Source: Echinicola sp. 20G
GTDB taxonomy: Bacteria > Bacteroidota > Bacteroidia > Cytophagales > Cyclobacteriaceae
Assembly (NCBI RefSeq): GCF_015533855.1
Contig: NZ_AP024154.1
Location: forward strand, 4,222,501 to 4,286,500
Direction: 5' to 3'
Length of the DNA: 64,000 nucleotides
Both the position numbers and the translations under genes were made by a program. Positions within the stretch are counted from its first letter, which is position 1. Each line of letters opens with the position of its first letter. Under the pieces are notes generated by a model. It saw only the letters and a program-made list of their open reading frames with translations, was not told the DNA's origin and did no database searches. Shown here piece by piece: positions 53,801 to 60,745 of this stretch.

Positions 53801-54935
53801 TGTTTTTGGACAGATATTCCGAAATCGTATTTTTTCCTAAATGGACTAACTCCAAGACTTCGGAGTTCCTCGCCCAAGTATAGTTTTGAATCTCCACATA
53901 GCGAGAAGTGACGATCATCTGAACATTTGGAGCCTCGGTTGATAGCTTGGATAGTTCTCCAATTAATTCGTCTAGGTTGGCCGTTACCTCATTGAAGCCA
54001 TCCAATAGTAAAACGATGCCTTGTTGTTCCTTTTCCGGTTTCTTTTTGAGCAGATTCCAGATTTTGTTTTCTGACTTTTTAGTGGGCGAGCTTTCACCTA
54101 AATAGTGATGGGCTATGTACCATCGAATGAAATTTTGCTCTTCCTTCTTGGCGTAACTGGTATATTCATTGAGAGCGATAAAAAGGGGAATAGGTTGATT
54201 TTTGTCTTCCAAGAGCCGTTCCCATAGGTGCAAAAGCGACATGGTCTTTCCCATGCCTCCTGACCCAAGTATAATGGCATGATGAATGTCTTTTTCTCCT
54301 AGGGATCTGATAGCGGTAAAAAGATCCAATTGTCTATCCCTATTCTTGACTTCTGCTGGGAGAGTGGAAGCAAGACTAGCATCTGCAAGAAGAATCTTTT
54401 CTATTCTTACATTTTTGAATCGGCCTCTATAAAGTGAGTCTCTGTAGGAGTTTGAATTTTCCCTCAATTGTCCCAGTAAAATAGCCTGCTTGTCTAAAGC
54501 AACTTCTTGTTCGCTTTTGCCGGGAGGGGATTGTGATGTGCTTGAAGAAGCATTTAATCCCCGGCGAGATTTATAGATAAGATCGCCAGTAAGAATATGT
54601 CCATAACCAAGTTCATATTTGATTTTATCGCAAAATTCGTAATAAGAATTTATTCCAATAAAAAGGCTTAGCGAATTCAGTGTTCTTTCAGAGTAGGATA
54701 AACTTGTTATATTTTGAATTTTATTTTGTGATAAAGTAAAATAATCTCTGATAGTATTTATACCTGGTAAAAAATAGTCAACATTTTTTTCTTCCAGTTT
54801 CATTAGTTTTCGACGTAATTTTTGCGCATCTGGCCGTCTGTAGGCATAGTATGGTTTTCCCACATTGTCCATATCAGCGATTAGCTCCATGAATTTTTTG
54901 AACAATTCGAACTGAATTTCAAGATTTTTTTCCAT
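50877..54935 (-). CDS. NACHT NTPase with 14 WD40 repeats (STAND/NLR-like)
   Basis: 1352 residues from ATG 54935 (a TTG at 54977 would add 14). Order: N-terminal helical domain with a short YSERTLNSLSLFIGINSYYE motif (about 1-110, unassigned); NACHT ATPase with Walker A GSGGMGKT at 224-231, Walker B LLLDGFNEV with Asp312 and MIVTSRYVEI; winged-helix/helical region including FLHQNFRDFYAACHLRNCI; pentapeptide-like ADLRNLDLRGIILN; then residues about 710-1330 with 14 WD40 units (e.g. YSPDGLRIVSASEDETIKEW), enough for two seven-bladed propellers. STAND proteins use such sensor domains to trigger oligomerisation, and bacterial NACHT proteins act in phage defence. The effector is not recognised; the N-terminal domain is the candidate. 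Repeats 4-7 are much more alike than the rest. Confidence 0.88.
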   Translation of the reverse strand: MEKNLEIQFELFKKFMELIADMDNVGKPYYAYRRPDAQKLRRKLMKLEEKNVDYFLPGINTIRDYFTLSQNKIQNITSLSYSERTLNSLSLFIGINSYYEFCDKIKYELGYGHILTGDLIYKSRRGLNASSSTSQSPPGKSEQEVALDKQAILLGQLRENSNSYRDSLYRGRFKNVRIEKILLADASLASTLPAEVKNRDRQLDLFTAIRSLGEKDIHHAIILGSGGMGKTMSLLHLWERLLEDKNQPIPLFIALNEYTSYAKKEEQNFIRWYIAHHYLGESSPTKKSENKIWNLLKKKPEKEQQGIVLLLDGFNEVTANLDELIGELSKLSTEAPNVQMIVTSRYVEIQNYTWARNSEVLELVHLGKNTISEYLSKNRFSIPTEGSKLFELLGNPLMLTLYAPTEQIIKDFNQDDRFSFFEVQTEAELLWNFQEALLAKLFKHSETNRNEYFYAAFLIRYVVPFVAWRMEKEEAFFITNDFGQNPKFNFNTVIGEACEKLRESGILKIFPDIRKITDRISLQKLDEHADIDRSEEIKGYLTLHLNILVQEGSDLRFLHQNFRDFYAACHLRNCITFSLSEQKRPIEWKERTLPIYLRKMLGELEGEYLFDAQELLQEKELPLRIKKNYLTRLIDSCRDQDMTENYTVWNLVTILHEVRGTLAGADLRNLDLRGIILNHIPLTAFRGTKYLPARFKGAKLDGKQIVSQSHSSGVTTAEYSSNGDKILSSSGDGTIKEWSTYTGECIASYEHSNIVNSAIYSTDSKRIISFSMENGIKQWATDTGKCEWVFNDDRLLITSAICSSDGAQLVTATGRSTIKIWSILGRKCVFTLIGHKDRVNSAMYCPDELRIVSASDDMTIKEWSVATGECIWTFRGHEQAINSAIYSPDGLRIVSASEDETIKEWSVETRECMSTYEGHLGSVNSAKYSPDGLRIVSASSDGTIKEWSVATGECIRTIRGHKKEVNSAVYSQDGKTILSASIDHTIKEWSTNTGECLKSFGTESSDCRIAIYSSDSRRVLSVVNENTINEWSITNGKCIKLINHPETITHVKYSKNCKMIHSQSTDFPNYIIRIWSLYTGKCIKHLKLKNTTSVNPIFSHDERHILYAHENNIKKISASTLKLAKLYKGHLKPVKAIEYDISGKNIISASSDMTIKIWDSDSEECIKTIKVDSPNIKNIEIDPKGEHFITISTNKIEIWSTITLDCMLSVHFDTLKYDQFIFDHRKKRIFSISFHSIKEFSAITGDCLRTVEVPNTLFNIDINPDGTKILTTDLYKSKICEWSSDTLKLIHTIHSEIGLFVQSLDFRKIHPDSVFTKEEKDRLRRYGAIFDDQDELEWNKAVKDAYGEMEEE

Positions 54936-55144
54936 CGTATTTAAAAAAACTGTTGAGGACTGTTGGCCGACAAGCAATTAAATTATTTGTTTCTCAAATT
55001 TGATTCATAATACAATTTGTGCTTGATGAAAAGCTTTAGTCAAGATATGAAGCGCATTCTAAATTTCAAAGCAGAAGGCTTTGTTCCGTAGAACATGAAT
55101 GCATGCATGTTCGGATAAAACGGATTGTATTGGATCAGCTGAAT

Positions 55145-55194
55145 GCCGAAGGAAGCCATTAAATGTGGGGACATTTAGGACTCTTCACTTCGGC
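55145..55194 (+). promoter_or_regulatory. Nested inverted repeats in a 5' leader
   Basis: Outer arms GCCGAAG (55145-55151) and CTTCGGC (55188-55194) enclose a perfect hairpin TAAATGT-GGGG-ACATTTA (55160-55177). It lies 40-90 bp before the small lipoprotein ATG. It could fold in the mRNA; no known RNA family is recognised. An imperfect palindrome GAACATG...CATGTTC lies at about 55092-55113. Confidence 0.4.
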
Positions 55195-55233
55195 CACCTC
55201 CCCATAATCTTAAAAACTAAAAATTTAATAAAC

Positions 55234-55398
55234 ATGGGGAAAATGTTTAATTCAGTTATCATCATCATTGTGATGATGATATGCTTAAGTTCATGTGGCA
55301 AAATTCTCGGCTATGATGAAAAAGATGAAAGACCCGCAAAGATGGAAAAAATGTTAGATAGCGGTGAAGGCGATGAAAAACCTGTAGACAAAGGTTGA
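55234..55398 (+). CDS. Very small lipoprotein
   Basis: 54 residues from ATG 55234, chosen over an upstream in-frame start because the sequence begins directly with a lipoprotein signal (FNSVIIIIVMMICLSSCGKI, lipobox LSSC). The mature part is about 33 charged residues (GYDEKDERPAKMEKMLDSGE). It is followed by a good terminator, which supports a real short transcript. Function unknown; 85 bp upstream of the TPR kinase gene. Confidence 0.65.
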   Translation: MGKMFNSVIIIIVMMICLSSCGKILGYDEKDERPAKMEKMLDSGEGDEKPVDKG

Positions 55399-55404
55399 TT
55401 GGTG

Positions 55405-55431
55405 AAAAGACCTTGATTTTCAAGGTCTTTT
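55405..55431 (+). terminator. Terminator of the small lipoprotein gene
   Basis: AAAAGACCTTGA / TCAAGGTCTTTT with loop TTT; T tract on the plus side, A tract on the other, so it could work in both directions. Confidence 0.8.
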
Positions 55432-55482
55432 CTTAACTTTACTAAATACGTATTTTTTACCAATTACTACATTTAAAGATGT

Positions 55483-57354
55483 ATGAAATTCGATTTTAAA
55501 TTTATCAGGACATGGTCGCTAATAAGTTTCTTTCTTGTTTGGACCATTTGCTTTTCTTTTGGTCAAGAACCCTTCCAGTCAAAGCAAGACTCATTATTTG
55601 ACCTTACCAATACTTACCTTGATGAAGGTAAGTACCAAGAAGCTAATCAGGTACTACTGCCTTTACTTCAAGATAGAAAATGGATTAATAATCTAACCAA
55701 TAAAAGAAAAGTCACCAATAATCTAGGCTTTTCTTATTACTATCTGGGACAATATGATTCCTCCAATCACTTTTACATACTTACTAACCAAGCTGCCACT
55801 GAACTAAAAGATACCGTAAAGATCATTAGTTCATTTAAATCGATAGCTATGAGCTATAGGAGGATGGGCTTATATTCAAAATCCTTGGAAAGTAGCCAGA
55901 AAGCTTTAGAAGTGGCAAAAATTAAAAAGGATACAGGAAGTGCCTCTGAAATCCTCAACACAATCGGACTAATGTATATAGACTTGGGGGAGAATGAATT
56001 AGCTGCAAAAAGTCATAGGGAATCTTTGGCATTGGCATTGGCCATTGGTGACTCCACCATGGAAGCATATGCCTACAATAACTTGGCAATGGCCTATCGA
56101 AAGCTAAATTATATAGATAGCAGCTTATATTACAATTTCAGGTCCCTTGATCTAAAAAACAGATTGTCGATAGTAAATACTGCATCTACTTTAACCAATA
56201 TTGGCTTAGATTTTTTGAAATTGAATCAGTTGGATTCTGCCCAAAAGTACCTTGAATGGGCAAATATTGTTTATCATAAGAATGAACATCAAATAGGATA
56301 CCTAGTAAGCTATAATAATCTAGCCGACTTATTTCTTCATTTAGGCCAATATCAAATTGCCAAATCCTATCTGGATTCCGGCGCAACATTGTTACATGCG
56401 GTCACCTTAAAAGACCTATTATTGGATCATTATGATTTAAAAGTAAGAGTCAATGAAAAAATGGGACAGCATGAAGATGCACTCATGGCTTTAAAAAAGT
56501 TGGCGGATTTGAAAGAAGAAGTATTTTTAGAAGAGAAGTTGCAAGTACAAAAGGTAGAATCAAGGTTTCTACTGAGAGAAAGAGAATTGGAAAACGAGTA
56601 TTTAGAACAGGAAACTGTTTTAGCACAAGCTCGTATTCGAACAAATGAGCAGTTTATTATCTTTTTAGCTATTCTAGTAGGATTGTCTATTATATTCGGA
56701 CTTTTCTTATTCCGTTTCAATAGAAAACTAAAGGAAAAAAACCTCATTATCATTGACCAAAAAAAGGACAATGAGCATAGAATTTATAATTTCCTTACTC
56801 GTCTGCAACAGCTACTTCGACTTGCTTCTGAAAGTATTTCTGATGAGAAGGCAAAAGAAGTGTTAAGAAACTCTGAAGCAGCAATTATTTCTATAGCTTC
56901 GTTGCAGGAATATTTGACCTACTCAAATCATGAAGAGGAAGATGTGCTGCTGGGAAAATACCTTTTGGACTTGACAGCACACCTTGAAGAATTGTTCAGG
57001 CATACAGGGCAGAAGATTGATTTTAGGGTAGAAATCGATTCCAATGCTAAGTCAACAAGATTATCAGTCCCTACCTTACTGAACCTGGGGCTGATTGTTT
57101 CGGAAATAATTACCAATGCTTCCAAATATGCATTTAACGAAACCATCAACTATCCCAAAATAAGTGTTTCATTAAAAAGACAGGCAAATGTCATTTTAAT
57201 TCATTTGGAAGATAATGGTATTGGAATATCCAATGAAGCAAGTGAAGGGCTAGGCACAAAATTAATAGGTCGATTGGCTAGGTATATCCAAGCTGAAATA
57301 AGTTTACAGTCCGATGTGGGAACGAGGTATACACTTAAGTTGATTAGAAAATAG
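55483..57354 (+). CDS. TPR-containing sensor histidine kinase (HisKA_2 type)
   Basis: 623 residues. Signal peptide (SLISFFLVWTICFSFGQ), about six TPR repeats in the periplasm (residues 40-330, e.g. LNTIGLMYIDLGENELAAKS, AYNNLAMAYRKLNYIDSSLY), a coiled-coil region, one membrane helix near 392-411, then the kinase core. The likely phospho-acceptor is His432 in NEHRIYNFLTRLQQLLRL; the ATP-binding N box is SEIITNASKYAF (Asn545), with DNGIGIS and GTKLIGRLARY. It is followed 64 bp later by a LytTR response regulator, its probable partner. The signal sensed is unknown. Confidence 0.9.
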   Translation: MKFDFKFIRTWSLISFFLVWTICFSFGQEPFQSKQDSLFDLTNTYLDEGKYQEANQVLLPLLQDRKWINNLTNKRKVTNNLGFSYYYLGQYDSSNHFYILTNQAATELKDTVKIISSFKSIAMSYRRMGLYSKSLESSQKALEVAKIKKDTGSASEILNTIGLMYIDLGENELAAKSHRESLALALAIGDSTMEAYAYNNLAMAYRKLNYIDSSLYYNFRSLDLKNRLSIVNTASTLTNIGLDFLKLNQLDSAQKYLEWANIVYHKNEHQIGYLVSYNNLADLFLHLGQYQIAKSYLDSGATLLHAVTLKDLLLDHYDLKVRVNEKMGQHEDALMALKKLADLKEEVFLEEKLQVQKVESRFLLRERELENEYLEQETVLAQARIRTNEQFIIFLAILVGLSIIFGLFLFRFNRKLKEKNLIIIDQKKDNEHRIYNFLTRLQQLLRLASESISDEKAKEVLRNSEAAIISIASLQEYLTYSNHEEEDVLLGKYLLDLTAHLEELFRHTGQKIDFRVEIDSNAKSTRLSVPTLLNLGLIVSEIITNASKYAFNETINYPKISVSLKRQANVILIHLEDNGIGISNEASEGLGTKLIGRLARYIQAEISLQSDVGTRYTLKLIRK

Positions 57355-57418
57355 TAAATTGTATCTTAAGTTTTTGTAAATGTTTTTTAGTCACAATAGG
57401 ATTGTTTAAAAAACCAAT

Positions 57419-58243
57419 ATGGTAAACGAAATAAAAATATTATTGGTAGAAGATGATCCGTTTATTGGAGATATGATAAAAAGTGATTTGTTAAAAACTT
57501 TTTCACAGGGTCAGGTAAACATTACCGGGCCGGCCACCTCATTTCAGGAGGGGGCAGAGTTGCTAAATTCAGACACATTTGATATTGCTTTGTTGGATAT
57601 TGACTTAAATGGGGATGAGACAGCAGGAATCCGGCTGGCTTTACTGATCAATCAGATAGGTTCCATCCCAATGGTTTTTCTATCTGGTTTGCCAAAAAAT
57701 ACTGGCTTCGATATTGCGAAACTTACAATGCCATATGCCTTTTTAAGAAAGCCATACAGAAGGCAAGAACTTGAAGATTTAATGGAATTATTGGTAATCA
57801 AGCAAAGTCAAAGTAAAAAAGGGAACAATAACCAGTTATATCATAGAAGCAAGTCATCAAATAATACTAGGCCAACTATCTTTGTTACAACCGGACATGG
57901 AGAACTTACAGGGTTGCCCATCAAAGAATTGGTTTTATTGGAGGCAGATGATAAGGTAATCAAGGCATATCTCCTTAATAAGGAGCAGCCAATAGTGTTT
58001 AATTCTCCAGGGCTTAAAAACTTTTATGATGAAAACCATCACCTACTGGGGAAAAGCTTTTTTCAATTAAGCAGGAAATATGTTATTGATCTCAAGAAGA
58101 TCATATCCATAAAGAACAATCATGTTCATCTGCCTAAATACAGTAAAAACCCGTCTTATCCTCTATATTTTTCGTTACCCATTCCGCAAAATGGAGAAAA
58201 AAGAAAATTACTTTTTGACAAGCTTGGACTAGAAAGTAAATAA
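57419..58243 (+). CDS. LytTR response regulator
   Basis: 274 residues: receiver domain (KILLVEDDPFIGDMIKSDLL, phospho-acceptor Asp60 in ALLDIDLNGDETAG, MVFLSGLP and the conserved Lys in FLRKPY), a linker, and a C-terminal LytTR DNA-binding domain (ELVLLEADDKVIKAYLLNKE, FFQLSRKYVIDLKKIISIKN). The pair with the upstream TPR kinase is a typical Bacteroidota LytTR two-component system. No target promoter is evident. Confidence 0.9.
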   Translation: MVNEIKILLVEDDPFIGDMIKSDLLKTFSQGQVNITGPATSFQEGAELLNSDTFDIALLDIDLNGDETAGIRLALLINQIGSIPMVFLSGLPKNTGFDIAKLTMPYAFLRKPYRRQELEDLMELLVIKQSQSKKGNNNQLYHRSKSSNNTRPTIFVTTGHGELTGLPIKELVLLEADDKVIKAYLLNKEQPIVFNSPGLKNFYDENHHLLGKSFFQLSRKYVIDLKKIISIKNNHVHLPKYSKNPSYPLYFSLPIPQNGEKRKLLFDKLGLESK

Positions 58244-58321
58244 TTATTTATATCTTTTTTTTTTTGAAAGCCTATTTTATTCAATACCATAAAGGTTGAA
58301 CAAAACTTAAAACACATAAGA

Positions 58322-58459
58322 TATCACCAAAATGGCCGGCTCTGGGACAGAGGATTCAAGAAAATTTAAAAATATTTTTTGACCCTATTTTGTGTGCAAA
58401 TCGTGTGCAAATAAAAAAGCCACTTACAATTTTCAATCGTAAGTGGCTGATTTTCAGTG
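58322..58459. repeat. att-like direct repeat, right copy, with HTH-gene tail pseudogene
   Basis: Positions 58322-58369 read YHQNGRLWDRGFKKI-stop, the tail of the excisionase-like gene at 42168, without any start. The homology continues through TGTGTGCAAATCGTGTGCAA and ends in GATTTTCAGTG at 58449-58459, which reaches the first two bases of the tRNA 3' end. A 9-nt extra repeat (AATCGTAAGTGGC part) forms a hairpin AGCCACTTAC/GTAAGTGGCT unique to this copy and might terminate transcription. Confidence 0.7.
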
Positions 58460-58531
58460 GGCCCACCTGGGCTCGAACCAGGGACCCCTTGATTATGAGT
58501 CAAGTGCTCTAACCAGCTGAGCTATAGGCCC
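58458..58531 (-). tRNA. tRNA with CAU anticodon (Ile2 or elongator Met)
   Basis: 74 nt on the minus strand: acceptor GGGCCTA pairs with TGGGCCC plus discriminator A; D arm GCTC-AGCTGGTTA-GAGC; anticodon stem CTTGA/TCAAG with loop CTCATAA; T arm CCTGG-TTCGAGC-CCAGG. CCA is not encoded. CAU is shared by elongator Met and lysidine-modified Ile2; the G1-C72 pair and lack of initiator features exclude initiator Met. I cannot decide between the two with confidence. Confidence 0.93.
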
Positions 58532-58664
58532 GGAAAAGCAGTTTTTCTGGAGCTTTCCAGTGGATCAAACCATGTAACCAATCGAAATCGCTTAGATGAC
58601 TTTTTCCTTGCTTTTGGGACTGCAATGTTACATATTTGATTTCAAAACAACAACATTTACCTGT

Positions 58665-59297
58665 ATGAAAATAGATAAAAATATCGATTTTTTTGTTTTT
58701 GATCTCGGTGGGGTGATCATTGATTTGGATATTCCGTTTACCATCAGTCAATTAGGTGAAAATCTGAACGGTGACGGAAAAGCACTCTCTGAAAACTTTA
58801 TGATGAACCCTATCCATCATGCTTATGAAAAAGGTGAAATCAATGACGCCACTTTTAGGGCAGAAATCCGAAACGCCTTTAAAAAAGACTGGAGTGATTT
58901 AGAAATTGATAATATTTGGAATGCGATGTTGGGAAAAATACCCATGCAGAAAATAGAGTTGCTTCAGTACTTAAGAAAATCTCATCCCGTCTATATGTTG
59001 TCCAACACAAACGGTATTCATTTCAAAAGGGTCGAGGAAATCTTATTAGAGGATACTGGGATATCTACTTTTAATGAGCTTTTTGATCATGTGTTTTTAA
59101 GCCATGAAATGGGCTGCCGTAAGCCAGATACTATTATCTATGAAAAAGTTTTGGATCATATAGGAATGCCAGCAGATAGAGGAGTGTTTTTTGATGATAC
59201 GGCACCCAACCTGCTCGGAGCAGAAAAGGTAGGACTTCGAACCTGCCATATTAATCACCCAAATGCCCTGATGGATTACTTTTCGGATGTACAGTAA
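58665..59297 (+). CDS. HAD-superfamily phosphatase (YihX-like)
   Basis: 210 residues from ATG 58665, since upstream codons carry no homology. HAD motif I is FFVFDLGGVIIDLD with nucleophile Asp13; motif II VYMLSNTNGIH; motif III Lys in SHEMGCRKPDTIIYEK; motif IV GVFFDDTAPNLLGA. The cap is the small helical type of YihX/haloacid-dehalogenase-like sugar phosphatases. Substrate is not predictable. It overlaps the M50 protease gene by 11 bp, so they are probably co-transcribed. First gene after the tRNA. Confidence 0.88.
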   Translation: MKIDKNIDFFVFDLGGVIIDLDIPFTISQLGENLNGDGKALSENFMMNPIHHAYEKGEINDATFRAEIRNAFKKDWSDLEIDNIWNAMLGKIPMQKIELLQYLRKSHPVYMLSNTNGIHFKRVEEILLEDTGISTFNELFDHVFLSHEMGCRKPDTIIYEKVLDHIGMPADRGVFFDDTAPNLLGAEKVGLRTCHINHPNALMDYFSDVQ

Positions 59298-60393
59298 TAA
59301 AGAATACCTTAAGCACAGTTTACTGTTTATTGTCACATTTGTGTGTACTACCTTGGCAGGTGGAGAGTGGCTGTTTGGAAGAAGTATTCTTTCTGATGAA
59401 ATGCCGCTTACTTGGGACTACTTTGTCCAGTCCATGGCTTTTTCCATTCCCTTCGTAGGGATTCTATTGATACATGAATTGGGACATTTATTTACTTCTA
59501 TCCATCATAAGGTAAAGTCCTCTTTGCCCTTTTTCATTCCTTTTTGGTTAGGCTTTCTAGGCGCTCCATCTATTGGGACCATGGGTGCGATTATTAAAAT
59601 GAAGGACTTTGTCAGTAGCCGTAAAAAGTTCTTCGATATAGGTGTGGCTGGTCCTTTGGCAGGTTTTGTTATTGCCTTTGGTGTGTTGGTATATGGGTTT
59701 CAAAACCTTCCAGATGCTGACTTTATTTATGAAATTCATCCAGAGTATCTTGACCCTGATTATTCTCTGGAAGAGAGTGGGGGAGTCAATATTCAATTGG
59801 GCTACAACCTGCTTTTCTATGGCATGCAAGAGCTTTTGGCAGACCCTGATAAAATGCCCAACATGAGTGAAGTTATTCACTATCCATATTTGTTTGCTGG
59901 GTATTTGGCCTTGTTTTTTACTGCCTTGAATCTCTTGCCCATTGGGCAGCTGGATGGGGGCCATGTGGTGTTTGGATTGTTTCCTAAACATCACCGGAAG
60001 ATTAGTCTTAGTTTCTACACGGTATTTTTATTCTTTGCTGGCTTGGGGATGGTTAATCCCTATGAAGGAACCAGTTATTTGATTTTTGCACTGCCGCTTT
60101 ATTTGATCTTTATTTATATCTGCTTTAGGAAGTCCAGCCTTAAAAACCAGACAAAATGGACCTTAACCTTGAGTATTGTGACATTGCAATACGTGCTGCT
60201 CTATTTTTACCCACATTTGGAAGGGTACAGTGGTTGGTTGTTTTTTGCCTTTATTTTGGGAAGGCTGATTGGAATTGAGCATCCTCCAGTAAGGGATGGG
60301 AAACCGATCAACCCGCCAAGAAAAGTATTGGCTTGGCTGGCCATTATCATATTTATCCTGTGCTTTACACCACAACCATTCCAGATAGCCTAA
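59287..60393 (+). CDS. M50 (site-2-protease-like) membrane metalloprotease
   Basis: 368 residues with about eight membrane helices. Zinc motif HELGH at residues 63-67 and the third-ligand motif NLLPIGQLDGGHV with Asp223. GVAGPLAGFVIAFGVLVYG is also conserved. The family cuts transmembrane segments, often of anti-sigma factors. No PDZ domain is seen, unlike RseP. Start ATG 59287 overlaps the HAD gene; a terminator follows shared with the convergent rhodanese gene. Confidence 0.9.
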   Translation: MYSNKEYLKHSLLFIVTFVCTTLAGGEWLFGRSILSDEMPLTWDYFVQSMAFSIPFVGILLIHELGHLFTSIHHKVKSSLPFFIPFWLGFLGAPSIGTMGAIIKMKDFVSSRKKFFDIGVAGPLAGFVIAFGVLVYGFQNLPDADFIYEIHPEYLDPDYSLEESGGVNIQLGYNLLFYGMQELLADPDKMPNMSEVIHYPYLFAGYLALFFTALNLLPIGQLDGGHVVFGLFPKHHRKISLSFYTVFLFFAGLGMVNPYEGTSYLIFALPLYLIFIYICFRKSSLKNQTKWTLTLSIVTLQYVLLYFYPHLEGYSGWLFFAFILGRLIGIEHPPVRDGKPINPPRKVLAWLAIIIFILCFTPQPFQIA

Positions 60394-60422
60394 TGGTGTA
60401 TCCCATAGTTGGAAAAATAAAA

Positions 60423-60445
60423 AAGAGTAGGTTTTGCCTACTCTT
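60423..60445. terminator. Bidirectional terminator
   Basis: Perfect stem AAGAGTAGG/CCTACTCTT with loop TTTTG, between the convergent M50 and rhodanese genes; it overlaps the last codons of the rhodanese gene (Glu-rich end). A and T tracts flank both sides. Confidence 0.8.
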
Positions 60446-60743
60446 CTTCTAATTCTCTGTATGCCATAATGCCTCCCAGGACATTTCTTACTTTGGTGAA
60501 ACCTTTTGTTTCTAAAAACTTCTTCGCATTTCCACTCCTTGCACCTGAGCGGCAATGAACGATCAATTCCTGGTCTTTGTATTCCTCCAACTCACCCAAA
60601 GCATTTGGTAACTGGGACAGTGGAATATTATTGGCACCAAGGTTATCTTCCTCGTATTCCCATTCTTCACGAACATCTAAAAAGGCAAAGGATTCCTTAT
60701 TGTCCAATCGTTCTTTTAATTCTTCTACCGTAATGTCTTCCAT
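60438..60743 (-). CDS. Rhodanese-like sulfurtransferase domain protein
   Basis: 101 residues from ATG 60743; the frame extends upstream but lacks homology. Single rhodanese domain: TVEELKERLDNKESFAFLDV, REEWEYEEDNLGANNIPLSQ, active-site loop HCRSGARSGNA with Cys64, and the GFTKVRNVLGGIMAYRELEE end. Cytoplasmic, GlpE/PspE-like; transfers sulfane sulfur to thiols or cyanide. Two bases separate it from the upstream T9SS gene, so they may share a transcript. Confidence 0.9.
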   Translation of the reverse strand: MEDITVEELKERLDNKESFAFLDVREEWEYEEDNLGANNIPLSQLPNALGELEEYKDQELIVHCRSGARSGNAKKFLETKGFTKVRNVLGGIMAYRELEEE

Positions 60744-60745
60744 AA

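Noticed and set aside
58458..58531. Initiator tRNA-Met
   Set aside because: Has a paired first acceptor base pair (G-C) and lacks the initiator-type anticodon stem GGG/CCC; CAU here means elongator Met or Ile2.
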